This document shows positions 25,405 through 37,290 of a stretch of DNA of 64,000 nucleotides, one piece after another; the first letter of the stretch is position 1, and each line of letters begins with the position of its first letter. Where the stretch lies: assembly GCA_013339895.1 (NCBI GenBank), contig JABACO010000024.1, positions 3,277,675-3,341,674 on the forward strand, written 5' to 3'. The notes under the pieces were generated by a model. That model made no database searches, was not told where the DNA came from, and worked only from the letters and a program-made list of their open reading frames with translations. This DNA is from Ephydatia muelleri. Taxonomy: Eukaryota > Porifera > Demospongiae > Spongillida > Spongillidae. Made by a program: the position numbers and the translations under genes.

Positions 25405-26749
25405 TCTTACAACAATAATTCAAGAGGCTATTGCAGATGTCCAATCATTAAAATTAATTAAGTCTTATTTCCCGTTTGTTCGTCGATACTGGTACAGTAT
25501 GATGCATGCATCTCTCTGACTGCTATGTGGTATGGGAAACAAGATAAATGCTCTGTTTCCATGCTGTAACAGTCGACAACAACAACCGTCTTGTATACAT
25601 TTTTGCGTTTATGTGCTCTTGTTTGCATGTGTCTGTGTGTGTGTGTGTGTGTGCTTGTGTGTATCGTCTTGTTTCCAGCAAGTCTTGGAAAGTACTGTAC
25701 ATTGGCTGAGAATATAAGGTAGCTGTTAATATAGGAAAGTATGTTTGTGCACACGCCCACATTCAATGATTCGCTGTGATTCATCGCTACGTACCACCCC
25801 TTTTCAAAGCCGTTGCCATGGTTTTATACTGTCAATACATCCGGTTGCAAGTCATGCACAAAACTTGCTATGTAAATTATAAGCCAGTGTTCAAAACATT
25901 TACAAGTGCAGTTTTAATACGTTTGCGCTTCTTGCCACATATCCGTGCCACAGAGATGTGGATTATAACTACCGCACCCGAAGAACTCCAGAGAGAAAAA
26001 CACACCACATTAGCGATAAACATTCCTTCATTTCGTGTTGAATATTGAGTTGTAGAAAGGTGAAATATGAACACCGGTATTTCAAAGATGAAGAAGAATA
26101 TAGGGAAAGCAGCCAATGGAAGGAGCTGTTTCAGAGCCTTCAAAAACTGGTCGCCATCGGTGATTTGTTCGTACTTAGATCTCCGATGCATTTGACTGGC
26201 CAGGATTATCACCATGACAACCATGGCTGTGGATGCGGCTATCAGCATAAGCATTGCAGGACCATCCCAGAGGGCAAGCCTCTCAATGAATGCAACACTT
26301 GTGTTGGCATAAATGTAGCATATGCCATTAGAACTCGGCCCATAAGCATAGGTTAACAGAGGTACAATAGCAATCCACAACGTACAACACTTCCAACTTC
26401 TTCAGATTCTTGTGGAGTACCGCAAAACAGAAGAGATGAAAGGTCACCCACATCGTGAAGAGCAGCTTCATCCATTGTGTGTATACCTGCAGCAATCCAA
26501 TAGCAGTGCATATGCGAACATAGATTGTTTTTGATTCGTCATAGTTGATGACCACCACCTGCATAGCGCCAACCGACGCCGTCACCAGTGCAGACAGTAC
26601 TTGGTAGAGTGCCAGTCGGTAGACAAGCTTTTTGTGCAGCTTTAGACGTAGTATCAAGATGGCGCCAGTAGGCACACGACAACAGAGACACCGTTGGCCA
26701 CTGCGAAAGCTACATGATTAAGAATGTTTGTTGCGCTGGAATTAACCAT
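25405..26749 (-). repeat. Inverted segmental duplication, arm B
   Basis: The part from 25,405 to about 26,240 pairs with 1-770 in opposite orientation; the remainder of the receptor gene has its partner outside the window. The flank at 25,600-25,665 holds a CA/GT microsatellite that is much shorter in arm A, so the arms have diverged by repeat expansion. Confidence 0.75.
25877..26749 (-). pseudogene. 7TM receptor copy B, intronless, two frame breaks
   Basis: The ATG at 26,749 opens a frame whose product begins MVNSSATNILNH. The reading changes frame once near 26,670 and again near 26,382, then runs to the stop at 25,877. Helices visible in order are AFAVANGVSVVV (TM1), LALYQVLSALVTASVGAMQV (TM2), WMKLLFTMWVTFHLFCFAVL (TM3), WIAIVPLLTYAYG (TM4), AMLMLIAASTAMVVMVIIL (TM5), FPIFFFIFEIPVFIF (TM6) and SSGAVVIIHISVARI (TM7). 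A basic tail (KKRKRIK) follows. The length of about 290 residues fits a compact 7TM receptor with a very short N-terminus. The family was not assigned. The two breaks could be true decay or base-calling errors, because the protein is otherwise well kept and matches copy A closely. Confidence 0.65.
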
Positions 26750-26905
26750 ATTTTAGACTCCTATCATCAAGCTCAACGGAAGAGACGTGATTTAGCAGGC
26801 TTTCAATGTACAACACAAAAAGGCACAGTCGACAGTGTCTCGTACCCAGATCCAACGCTTCGCACCTGCGGATGGATTACGTCATAAGAGACCACGTTTG
26901 CACGG

Positions 26906-28447
26906 TGTCGGAGGAATAAGTGTCCCCCTGGAATAAGTGTCCCCCCGGACATTATATCCTAGGAAAATGTGTCCCCCCGGATATTATTTCCTTGGAAAAA
27001 GTATCCCCCTCTAGGAAAAAGTATCCCCCACCCCCGGCCCCATCTCTTAGTGTTTTCCATCAAAGAATAATATAATTTTATACTATTGATATAGCAATTT
27101 CCTTAGCCTACTAGTACTATCTGTGGCGTTTTTGTCTGGCGCAACCGCGCTGTCTTTAGAGGTTGTTTTGACGTCATATCTATTTTGCATGATCCTTGTA
27201 TAAAGAAATGGCTGAATATGACAGCATCAAAGAGTTCTTGTTCCAGGGCCCGCGGAGCCGGGGGGGGGGGGGGGGGGGGGCAAGGGATATTGGGCCATCT
27301 TTATTAGATGTTTACAAAAAGGAAGTTGCTATAATCCGGCAAATTTTACGAAAGAATGTGCAGTTTTTGGCAAGGCAAGGAATTACTTTCCATGCAAGGA
27401 GATACGGATGAGGATTCAAATTTTTTTCAACTCCTCAAACTCAGAGCCAATTTGGTAATTAAGGCCATCACAAGCATGAGATCAGATGAAATGTTTGACC
27501 TATATGTAAAAAAAAAAGGCTAAGAATCATGGTACCTGAACCTTCACTGCCCAGGCATCGCAATGTCCCAAAAAAATTTGAAGTAGGAAGTGGACAATCT
27601 CATCAGCCATCATCTGCTGATGAATATTTTCGAAGGTTCTACTATGAAGCAATCGATTTGGTAACCAATGCCATTAGACAACGTTTCGACCAGCCAGGGT
27701 TTAAGGCCTACAGTATTATAGAAACTTACTTCTAAATGCTCTTAAACCGGGAATTGATGCAACTGATGAACTAAAGTATATGTCAGAGAAATATGCTAAA
27801 GATGTGAATGTCACACTTTTGAAGGCCCATTTACCTGTTTTTAAGCTCATGCTAAGTGGAAAATTTCAATCATTCCACGAAATTTACAGTGCTTTTCAAA
27901 GCCTTGACCAATGTGAAAAGGACCTATTATCGGAGATTGTTACTGTATTTAAACTGATCTTGGTCAATCCAGCTACTAATGCAGTTAGTGATTCAGAAAG
28001 GTCTTTTTCTACCGCTCGTCGCCTGAAAACGTGGCTTCGTTCAAGCATGAATCAAATTAGATTTAATAACTTAGCTACTCTCATGATTCATACAGCGACA
28101 GAACAGCTAATATTGACTTGGACGAAGTTGCCTCTGAGTTCGCCTCTAGAAATGATAATCGAAAGCGACATTTTGGTATATAGATGTGTAGGATCATGCA
28201 CGGACCGGAGGTGCGATACAACTTAATTGAGTACAATAATCTGCCCCCCCCCCCCCCACTTTATAATACCCTCCGCGGGCCCTGCATGTGTTCAAAGGAT
28301 CAAAAGCGTGCTTTCAGAAGAAGGGCATCAAATTACAAATTGGAGTGTGGTGTTCTGTACTACTCCAAAGTGGTTGGAAGGAATCCATCATTGCCTGAGC
28401 GAAACTGGAGAAGGGTTATAACGAGTACCTCGAACGCGGCCGGATAA
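26906..28447 (+). mobile_element. Ginger-type element G2, left end only, split by a hAT insertion
   Basis: The left end reads TGTCGGAGG at 26,906, preceded by ACGG. A terminal array follows with GTGTCCCCC and TCCTAGGAAAA units to about 27,030. An ATG at 27,208 starts MAEYDSIKEFLF, which resembles the N-termini of the other Gingers here. The hAT element occupies 27,244-28,284. Beyond it, KRAFRRRASNYKLECGVLYY at 28,302-28,361 matches the next part of a Ginger N-terminus (compare NFTVKGAELYYMG near 50,545). No integrase core is found to the right, so only the first few hundred bases of the element remain. Confidence 0.6.
27244..28284 (+). mobile_element. hAT transposon, internally deleted
   Basis: Both ends carry CAGGGCCCGCGG (inverted at 28,273-28,284), a hAT-type CAGGG terminus. 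Inside are pieces of a ZMYM/DUF4371-type hAT transposase: QFLARQGITF near 27,363, NFFQLLKLRA near 27,418, EPSLPRHRNVPKKFEVGSG near 27,540, and the C-terminal dimerisation domain at 27,780-28,226 (PATNAVSDSERSFSTARRLK, then SSMNQIRFNNLA). The catalytic middle is largely missing; at about 1 kb it is well below an autonomous hAT. Poly-G and poly-C runs lie just inside the ends. A clean 8-bp target duplication is not seen; TGTTC is shared by both flanks. Confidence 0.8.
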
Positions 28448-28449
28448 TG

Positions 28450-30660
28450 GAAAGGAGCCAGGACGGATGCTCTGCCCTGGTGGTGAGAGGGACTGAGTGG
28501 CAATGTGCTTCATTTAGAGCTCCTTATTCTCTCTTTTCAACTTCTCAACTTGCTTCTGGATACGTAGCTCAGAACACTGCAAGTCAATGTGCACGCACAT
28601 ATCACAAGAACACTTGGCTTTAATGTGCATTATCAATGCTGTATCATCATCACCACACTCCTCCCCAGTCCCTCCATAAATCTCGCAAAACAAAACCTTC
28701 CTCCTCCCCATCCTCGTACATTGTGAAACCATCCATTAGCAAACAAGACAATGCACCCTCCCAGTCCCCATGCACCCTCCCAGTCCCCATGCACCCTCCC
28801 AGTCCCCATGCACCCTCCCAGTCCCCATTCACCCGCCCCCAGTCCCCCATGCAAATGAATGCATGTCCATATTTGGGTGTGTGTTTTATGGGAAGCCATT
28901 CTATTGCTTCACCCTCCCGTACATGCACAGCGCTTTAGTCTGCAAAGCGTTTCACTGGTACATACCTGAGATTTCCATTCCTCCAGTGCCATGTGCTGCA
29001 GTCCTCATGCACACACCTCAGCCGGGTCACATGAAGGTCTCATGCCAGGTCACATGAAGGTCAATTATGGGTCACATGGAAGTCACATAGAGGTCACATG
29101 AAGGTCACATGGGTACAGGATATAGCAGATCATATGGGTGGGACCACTTGGTATGGGTATAGGCAAAACAATTATCACATCTCAGATGTTCAAATTACAG
29201 AATGATCTAACTCACTAATCTCCTCCATCTCACTTTTTGTGTAAAGATGTTGTTTGTGGTTCAATTGGCATCGAATGAGTCACTAATATTGGTTAATGAA
29301 ATGAAAAAGCTACCAAGGTGTTATTTGAACTCATGCTACATGTTCAGTACAGATATGAGAAACCTGCAAGGAGGAGTGCAATACCAGTGCATTACCCCAG
29401 CTGTCTAAAGCCCGCTGGTTTATCTTGAAGGTAGGTGCACAAGACTTTGCTGCAACCTCCCCGCAGCCACATATTCACTTTCAACAACCCGAACACATTG
29501 ACTCGTTTAGGGTACCTTACAGTATACCTCGCGTAAACACACAGTGCTTCACATACGTACGCGCTGACACACACAACAAAGGCCAACCATTTGCAAAATC
29601 CTGCAAATCAATTGTTAAAGGCAGTACAGGTACATGTACTAGCATGCATATCAAATAACTACAGCAATGAAAAAAAGTTACATCCTCTTATAGCTTTTCC
29701 TGATGGTGTAAGACTAAGAAGCTTCTGCTTGGTCTGCAAACATTGCTCTTGACTGTATTGGGGTGATACTGCTGTTCGTTTAAGTTTTAATGCCACCAGT
29801 ATTCCCGCTCCTAATTGTGAAAAAAACTAATCAAGTATGGGCATGATCATATATTGTCCAAGAAGAAATAATACATTTTTGTACTCTCAAGGTCAGGCAT
29901 ACATTTTTGTATTCCTTAGGTCAGAAATGCATATTTGTCCAGTGTACTTTAGACTAGTAATAAATGAATAAATTTATGCACATGCATGTATTATGCTTTT
30001 GAATGCAATTAGTAAGAATCACAAATCAACATCTGAGAGTGAAGCACTCCCTACAAAGCCTCACCAGTAGTCCCAAGAAGATTAATGACCCAATTTCCTT
30101 CATAGCTGAATAACCCTATGACTCTACTTAGGAGCTCCTCTGTTATTCCTTCATACACGATTGCATTGTGCACTCTTGAGTGGAAGTGCTCTTCAGATAG
30201 TTTTGCCATCTTGTGCCCAATGACCCACTAGAGTGATTAGACTAGACCAATTTCTTAGTTTAAAAATAAATAAATAAAAAAGAGTCCTGAAGAATGTATT
30301 AACATTAGTTCCTATTTGTGATTCGAAGTAAATGCATTGGTTTACCTGGGTGGAGTGATTGCATATGAGGAAACACTCTTGACAAAAAAGGTTTACCTTG
30401 GATGTTCTTGACATGCCCTATATATGTATGTACATGTGCATTGAATTTCGTAAAAAAGATTTTAAAAAATGATAAATATACAGAGTCCCATCTTAAGTTT
30501 GCACAGCACAACAAAATTGCCATGGTGCTTATTGGGTACCACCATCACCAATCTAATTCTGTGTCTCAATCTACTACATGTACATGCACTGTATAACTGT
30601 TTTAATGATATGCATTAATTAACCACCAACACCACCATGGGTGCACACCTTTATGTTTTG
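28450..30660. other. Region without a recognised gene
   Basis: Besides the 19-bp minisatellite, a loose tandem of GGTCACATGAAGGTC-like units lies at 29,025-29,125. The minus-strand ORF 28,514-28,732 has a Cys-rich part and a coiled-coil-like end (KQVEKLKRENKEL) and could be an exon, but nothing identifies it. Confidence 0.4.
28752..28835. repeat. 19-bp minisatellite
   Basis: Four to five copies of CACCCTCCCAGTCCCCATG are followed by a diverged copy. It accounts for the proline-rich and glycine/tryptophan-rich ORFs on the two strands. Confidence 0.9.
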
Positions 30661-30665
30661 TACAG

Positions 30666-30920
30666 TGTTACCTGTTTGGCAAAAGGAGGCCCCTCCCCAG
30701 GTAGGCGGAGCACCTAGTAGCCGACACTGAGTCCCTCCATCCCTCTCTGACCCTCTTCCCCAGCCCCAGGAAGGCCTATGAGTGTGCTCAAACCCTGGAG
30801 AGGCAGTTCAGGGAGTACCTGGGGGAGGGTGCCTCCGTCGAGGATGGAGTGGAGTCGGTGGAAGAGGAGGAGGTGGCCGAGAGCAAGCCAGAGGAGGAGA
30901 GAGATTTCGAGGCAGCAAAG
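30666..30920 (+). CDS. Possible pair of host exons, unknown product
   Basis: An exon of 35 bases (30,666-30,700; CAG before it and GTAGGC after) can splice to 30,764-30,920, which follows CTTCCCCAG and ends at AAAG|GTGAGG. Joined in phase these read GKRRPLPSPRKAYECAQTL and then an acidic stretch (VEEEEVAESKPEEERDFEAA). GC content and codon use are higher than nearby. I do not recognise the family. The next exon is not found because a small mobile element follows. Confidence 0.35.
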
Positions 30921-30948
30921 GTGAGGATGGGTCTTGGGGATGTGTTTA

Positions 30949-31269
30949 TCTCGTTCCCAGACTCACATTATTGCATAATGTATAATGCTACAAAAAGTGA
31001 GTCTGGAAAGAAAGTTCAACTTTTTTGTTCAGTCGCGCATGAAGTCATGTGCCCAAGTCGAATGGTTGTATGTATGTGCATCAGGTACTCATGGAGGGAA
31101 ACTTTGTTTTGATAAATGTGTCATCTGGAAGTGGAAAGTCAATCCGTTATGCTCTCCTGCCATGGGCATACTACCTGCTGAGTAACCAATTTGAACTTTG
31201 ATTTTCTTCCAAGACTCACTTTTTGTAGCATTATACATTATGCAATAATAAGTGAGTCTGGGAACGAGA
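30949..31269. mobile_element. Palindromic MITE with a P-loop coding fragment
   Basis: The inverted ends are about 70 bases each and almost identical (CTCGTTCCCAGACTCAC outermost). Each arm is itself bounded by CAGACTCAC and GTGAGTCTGG. The 180-base centre encodes, after a CAG acceptor-like site near 31,083, the words FVLINVSSGSGKS and YALLPWAYYLL. GSGKS is a Walker A motif, and the context resembles the first motif of RecQ-type helicases. No further helicase motifs are present. Confidence 0.7.
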
Positions 31270-31273
31270 CTAA

Positions 31274-31274
<1 letters not shown>

Positions 31275-31340
<66 letters not shown>

Positions 31341-31343
31341 TGT

Positions 31344-31380
<37 letters not shown>
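31275..31380. repeat. (GT)n microsatellite
   Basis: About 50 GT units are present with two TA interruptions, directly beside the MITE. A more degenerate GT-rich stretch continues at 31,500-31,632. Confidence 0.95.
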
Positions 31381-31385
<5 letters not shown>

Positions 31386-31684
31386 TGGCCCATGTGTGGG
31401 ATAACATGTACATGTAAACTGTAAGCTGCACGTTGGTATGTAGGAAAAACCCTGTAGGAAAAACTAATTAGACACTAGGTTTGAAATACAGATTTATTCA
31501 GCTGAGTGTGTTGTCAATGTACTGTGTGTGTTTTGTGTGTACGGGTGTTGTGTGTGTGTTTGAGTGTATATGTGTGTTGTGTGATTTGTGTGTGTGTTGT
31601 ATGTGTACGTGTGTGTTGTGTGTGTGTGTGTGCACTTTACTTTTAACCCTTTTTCTTCCCTCCATCAGGAAGAATAGAAGGTTC

Positions 31685-31822
31685 ACCAGTCATGTCTTTC
31701 CCCACACTCCACTAACCAGTCATGTCTTTCCCCACACTCCCACTAATCAGTCATGTCCTCCCCCTCACCAGTCATGTCCTCCCCCTCACCAGTCATGTCC
31801 TCCCCCTCACCAGTCATGTCAT
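31685..31822. repeat. CAGTCATGTC minisatellite
   Basis: Two 31-32-base copies (CAGTCATGTCTTTCCCCACA start) are followed by four to five 20-base copies (CAGTCATGTCCTCCCCCTCA). A progressive shortening of the unit is visible. Confidence 0.9.
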
Positions 31823-31929
31823 CCCGCCTAGCACACTCCCCTCACCAGCATATGTTCATTCGCAAAGCAGAGCAGCTCCGCCCAACAGAGAGATGACCAT
31901 CACAATCCCAGCTAGACTTTAATGGTGCT

Positions 31930-33060
31930 ACTCTGATGCGTGTTACGTGTGGCTATATTTGAAACATGCGTGTTATGTACATGTGTAGCTATAATTGATA
32001 CAGAAAGCGGGGGCGGGGCAACATACGTAACGACCTCAATTTTATACAGCAAATTGAAAGCTGTATTCCACTCTAATACTTTGGAAAGCATTCATGATGG
32101 TGATGATGGGGATGATGGGGATAGTGTGACGATGAGATAGTGATGATGGTGACACATAATCCACGCGGCACCCTTACAGAGGTGGGTTTAGGGGGGGCCC
32201 CCCTTTTCTATATGAAGAATGACGCAATGCATACTGTAATCTATGCAGCGTTCTGCATGTTACCGTCCTTGGAATTGCAAGATTGCACATCGTTCTAGCA
32301 GAGATCATATATGATCTCTGGTTCTAGCCAGGTGGGGTCTATATCGATCTAATTAAATCCTCCTACATGTGTATTAACGAAATATTTAATCGCGCGATCG
32401 ATCGAATGGTGCGTGTGAGCAGGAATTGAGGTAAGCAATTAAAAGACGTGAATGGGATGGATCTCAGATTTCTTTTCCTCAGAAAACAGATAGCTATAGA
32501 GCTAAATTAACTAACAATGCTAATATTATAGTAAAACATACATAAGTCGTTTATAGACCGACATGTAACTGGTGCATGGCCACGTGGACACTTCGGTCAC
32601 AAAATCACAAAAGCTTTGCGTCACGAATTTAAGTGCTGAGCAGTAGGAACCATAGCATTATGAAGAATGAAGAGTTTTCTCGTCGCTATCTATGCAAGCT
32701 CTAGTAAACCGGATATCGCGTGATGTATATGAATTGGATATCACTGTGAATTTCATGCGCAAAGGCAAAAAAGCGGCTGGGGCGAAGCCCCAGACCTCAC
32801 TGGGGGAGCTATCAGCGCTCCCCCAGACCCCCCTGCTGTCACGGGAGGGGGCATGCCCCCTCCCGTACCCTCCCCCTAGTTGTGAATATATTTATCAGAC
32901 CCCCCCCCCCCTCCCCCCCCTTTCCCAACATCCAGGATCCGCCCCTGCCTTATAGTCCCGCCTCCCCCTCATTAATTCAATGATTCATGCAGGAGCCTAC
33001 ATTTCATATCCTCCCCCTGGTATCGGGCCCTCCCACCACACGCCTTACATGGTCATTGGT
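31930..33060. other. Region without a gene; probable small transposon with G/C-rich ends
   Basis: Between about 32,170 and 32,950 the sequence starts with a G-rich/C-rich end (GGTGGGTTTAGGGGGGGCCC) and ends in C-rich tracts and CATCCAGGATCCGCCCCTGC. Short hairpins such as GGGGCGAAGCCCC and GAGGGGGCATGCCCCCTC lie near the right end. This looks like a non-autonomous element, but the inverted ends do not align well. Confidence 0.4.
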
Positions 33061-33089
33061 AGCACATCCCGTTGGTGGCAGCGCACACT

Positions 33090-34068
33090 ATGTCAACGCC
33101 AAACATAGACAGCTTCAAGGACTCGGCAGCTACTGAAGACGTAGAATCGGCAAAATGGACAGAAGAAGAACAAGTTAAGCAGCTGATAAAGAGGGGGGGG
33201 GGGGGAGCAAATAAAGCAAAGCTACTCCTTTTCACCACGCCCCACAGACGTGATTGTAGCTGTTCCACCTAAGTCAGGTAACACTTGGCTGTCCCACATA
33301 TGCCATCAGATTCGTACCAAAGGGGCTGATTTAGATTTTGAAGATCAAATCCCGAATGTTGTAACGTTTCTGGAATTAAACGATATTGTTTTACCCCAAT
33401 TCAAAGTTGATCCAGATAATGTGATTCAACCGGCGGAGCCTAGAGTGTTTCTAACACACTTTACGTATGAAAGAGTTCCCAAAGGAGGGAGGTTAATATA
33501 TTGCTTCAGAAATCCAACAGATTTGTTATATTCCTTATATCTATTCATTGATACGATGTGGCTGCTGAAAGGAAGAGTATCTCTGAAAACATGTTTGGAC
33601 TTCTTTGGCAGCATACAATTCACGGCCATCTATCTACGTGACCTGCTTGTGTGGTGGGAACATCGACATGATGAAGACGTGCTCATTTTATTCTTTGATG
33701 ATCTTCTTGAAGATCACATGGGGTGTGTAAGGCGTATTGCAAAGTTCATTGGTGCACAACACTGTGATGATGAAACGATCGCACGTGTTGTGCAAACTAC
33801 AACCCATGCAGAAATGGCAAAAAATCATTCGAAATTTGACAACCACTCAATAGTCAAGGCATGTGCACCATTATGGGGGGACAGTGTACCTTCCAAATTA
33901 GTTGGCCGGGTTCGCACGGATGGAGGGAGGTCTGGTGATGGTCAAAAGCTTCCTGTTGAAATACAGCAACGTATCGAGAAAGAATGGCAGGACATCATAA
34001 TGCCTAAGCTAGGGTTCAACAATTTTCAGGAAATGAGAGAAGAGTGGAAGAATGAAAGGAAGAAGTAA
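33090..34068 (+). CDS. Cytosolic-type sulfotransferase (Sulfotransfer_1), single exon
   Basis: The enzyme family moves a sulfo group from PAPS to a hydroxyl or amine on small molecules in the cytosol. The 5'-phosphosulfate loop reads PPKSGNTW (family PKSGTTW, with N for T). The 3'-phosphate site reads CFRNPTDLLYSLY, and the C-terminal PAPS/dimer region reads VGRVRTDGGRSGDG, looser than the usual RKGxxGDWK. The total of about 325 residues is normal for the family. I chose the ATG at 33,090 (MSTPNIDSFKDS). A run of 13 G at 33,193-33,205 puts the N-terminal part in a different frame from the body (which reads SPRPTDVIVAVPP before the PAPS loop); a run of 12 G would keep one frame. This may be a base-calling error or a real length variant. 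No intron is seen. The substrate cannot be predicted. Confidence 0.85.
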
Positions 34069-35769
34069 TAATGCTAGCTGATAAATGATTGAGACAATTT
34101 TTTTGCATTCAGTAGAGTGTAATTAATGATTGACCTTGGCTTCATTCATTGAGGTGATTTTATGTTTAAAAAGTGAAATAGAATATTTTTGTTCTTGCCC
34201 TTCCTATAGGCGGTTTGTACAGTATATCTGCCATGGAAAGCATTGCTGAATAGGATTGTATTCCACTAAGTAAAAGTGTGCAGCCTATAGATGTATTTAA
34301 ACACATAAAATGAATATTGCTCTGAATGGAATTAAATAACACATACATCCTGTACTGGTGTACAATACAGTGCAGGACACCTACAGTTGGAATCTGAGGC
34401 CGACCGTGACCTGAAACAGACTAGAGGGACGAGAGAAATTAATGTCAGGACTCGATACAGGTCCCACCACTAGCAGATCCAGGCTTGCTGTGAGGTCATT
34501 GTAATTAAAAAAAAAATTGGAACATACATGACAAAATCAATGAATGATATGGCAGATGTGGATTTTCTTCAGTGCACTCTGATATGCACTGATGGCTGCG
34601 GCATACTGAGGACCTTCCTTAATGGATGATAACTTTGCTGCAGACAGGGACCAGTTCAGATGCTGGCCCTGAATATGTCAACCCTCTAGAGACACAAGCA
34701 CACGCTCACATTGACATACACACACAAACACATAAGCACACACACACACTCAAACATACGAACACATGCATACACACACATACACAAGCACATGCACTTG
34801 CAAAACACATGCACACACACACATAAAAGTGCTTGATGATGTTGATATCATCATGAAGCATAGTATCAGGATTGGCTCCACAATTCTTCATGTACCAATA
34901 CAGGTGTACATGTACTTTGGGGCTTCTCACTAAATAGCAAGATCCCACAAAAAAAACCCCACTAATGCAAGATATAAGTACATACCCTTGTCCATGGGTC
35001 CATGTCTTTTCCCTCCCTGGCACCAGCAGTACCTGCACAGATCTTCTCCTTTGCCACATTCTTTGTGCCTTCACAAAGACAATTATCATAATGCAATAAT
35101 AGTGCCATGCTGACTGTTCCTAAAGTGGCTGTGGTGGCTGTCGCATACACGGTGGTACACATGTCTAAGTATACTGGTGAGGTTGAGGAAGAAGTGTGTG
35201 ATATCTCAGGTAAATTATTTGCATTTTGTGTTTTGTATTATGACAAAGTCAGACTAAATGTTCTGATAGAAATAGTGATAGTTCCAGGTGTTTTATTTCA
35301 ACAGTATATTTATTATTAATACTGATATAATCTAATTTGGATTGTTTCAAAATTGTGAAATGTTATCCACGTGTATTATTTTTAATAAATATCACAGGGA
35401 AATATTGTGGCCAATTTTGAAACTCCATTAAGCACCTTATTAAAGCTGACAAGTTAGCTTTACCGGTGTAATTCTGGAAGACTGATTAATCGGTATCTTC
35501 TTTGCAAACACGGCGTCAAAGGCGCCTCCCGAAGCGGCCTAAAAGAGTCGGTGTTTTACGGATTCGGAATGTGGGTGAAAGGTTGACCTTAGTTCACGCC
35601 CCTTCGATACGCTGCATACGCGTACCCTAAACCCTAAAGACCCTAAGTACCTTGGTCCTATTATTAGCTAGCTATCGTAGCTCAGTCAGTGAGTGGTGGC
35701 GAACCGGTCAGGCTGACCAGGCCGGCCTGACCAATCTTGGGCCCCGAGTACATTAAATGGGATCGTTTT
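34069..35769. other. Region without a recognised gene
   Basis: It contains a (CA)n-rich stretch at 34,700-34,825 and AT-rich DNA. Minus-strand ORFs at 34,706-35,162 include a short hydrophobic stretch but no family motif. Confidence 0.45.
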
Positions 35770-37290
35770 CGCGAAATAGTGCATAATTATTATAAAATTT
35801 GTTATATAAATGCCATATGTTTAAATCGCTGTAACTCCCGAACGGTACACGCATCGACTTCCTATTTTCAACGCGTCATACTACACCATTTCAGTATGTA
35901 AAGTTATATTTTGGCGTATTGCACAAACTCTGTGCCGACGTTGCGAGATCCGATAGCCCATGAGGTTCAAAAATGCCACGTCTTCAGGTAGGAGCGTCCA
36001 AATTCGGTGTGTACGTAGAAGGGTCCTGTCACTATTGAGTTGTTCTTTTCGTTAATTTTTAATTTATTCGTTACGGTAATATCTGTGCAAAGTTAATGCA
36101 CATTTCCAGCTCGATTCGCAGCATGTAGCCCGCGTTCCATTCTCCCAATCTACAATAAATTTCTTTGTTCCGCCCATTCTCCACCCATACTCTGCCTAAA
36201 ACGAAGCTAGCCGTTCGCAACACCCATGCAGCGACAATTCAAAGAAGAAGAAGAAAAAGACGTTCTCGCTCAATGGCAAGATGATCGTAACTAAGTAATG
36301 GATTTGAGTCGAATGGTTAATTGCAGTAATTTTGCGCCTCCCACGTCCGCAGATGGCCGAATTCGCGTAAGGCTATACATGTATTTGCTACGCACTTGCA
36401 TCATCCTCTAGTCATGCAATAAAGCTTTCCTATTTGCTGTAGCCCTTGCTATAATTATTGTCACACCCACTCAGCTACGCTTGCAATGTCAGCTTTCAGC
36501 TGACGTATACATGTACAGTGTAGTATATGCATGAACATCAGTGCATTCATGCAGGCTCACACACCTTTATGCATTTGTGCACACACTTGCATTTTTGCGT
36601 TTATAAACCTGTACACCATCGTATTACATATTCTTATGCACAACACTCACGAATACAGTATTTGTGGCACACAATAAACCAGTCTGATGATGATGACACA
36701 CTCTCATACTCCATGCACGTGCATTCTATCATTTAACTGTGTGCATTTTTGAGAGGGTTTATGTACTGAGCTTCTGTACTCTCTTAGTTTAATTCTTGGC
36801 ATTGTTGCCTGTTAAAGCATTCATTATAACAACTCCTCTCTGTGCAGGCTGAGTTTCCCATATAAATGGTTCTTCATATATGACATAGAGCCCTCACATG
36901 TACATAGGTATGTGGCAACATATAGGATTGGCTCACTGTACGTGCATCATGTCCCCAAAGGATTGGTCCTCTATGTGTGCATAGTTACCATAGGATTGAT
37001 CATTTGTACGTACATCATGTCCTCATAGTCCTCTAGAGGTACACATACATTGTACATGTTGCAAAGAATAACTCTATTTTACCACAACATGTGTAAAGTT
37101 TTTAAAAAGTTCCTACGCACTCACATCATCTTTCTCTGGTCAGTGGAGAAGCGTGTGATAAAGCTTTCCTATTTGTCATATTGCTCATCTGCTCATCATT
37201 CTTTATACCCCCCCACTCAGCTATGTGGCATCTGTACCACTTCACAGTATCCTTTGCCCACACAATTTTAAGCTCACACAGAGTACATGA
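35770..37290 (+). repeat. Long dispersed repeat, copy b
   Basis: It is collinear with 14,390-16,250: TTCCTATTTTCAACGCGTCA near 35,860, AGCCCATGAGGTTCA near 35,956, TGCACATTTCCAGCTCGATT near 36,098, GATTGGTCC blocks at 36,925-37,000, then GAGAAGCGTGTGATAAAGCT near 37,146 and CCCACACAATTTTAAGCTCA near 37,257. It is shorter than copy a, lacking one of the two partial units. It has no ORF of note. The family's function and class are unknown. Confidence 0.65.

Noticed and set aside
34706-35162. Minus-strand ORFs with a hydrophobic stretch
   Set aside because: Part is the CA repeat, the rest has no recognisable motif and no convincing splice pair.
35660-35740. tRNA-like start (GTAGCTCAGTCAGTGAG) suggesting a tRNA or tRNA-derived SINE
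   Set aside because: No B box (GGTTCGAATCC type) at the right distance and no cloverleaf could be drawn.
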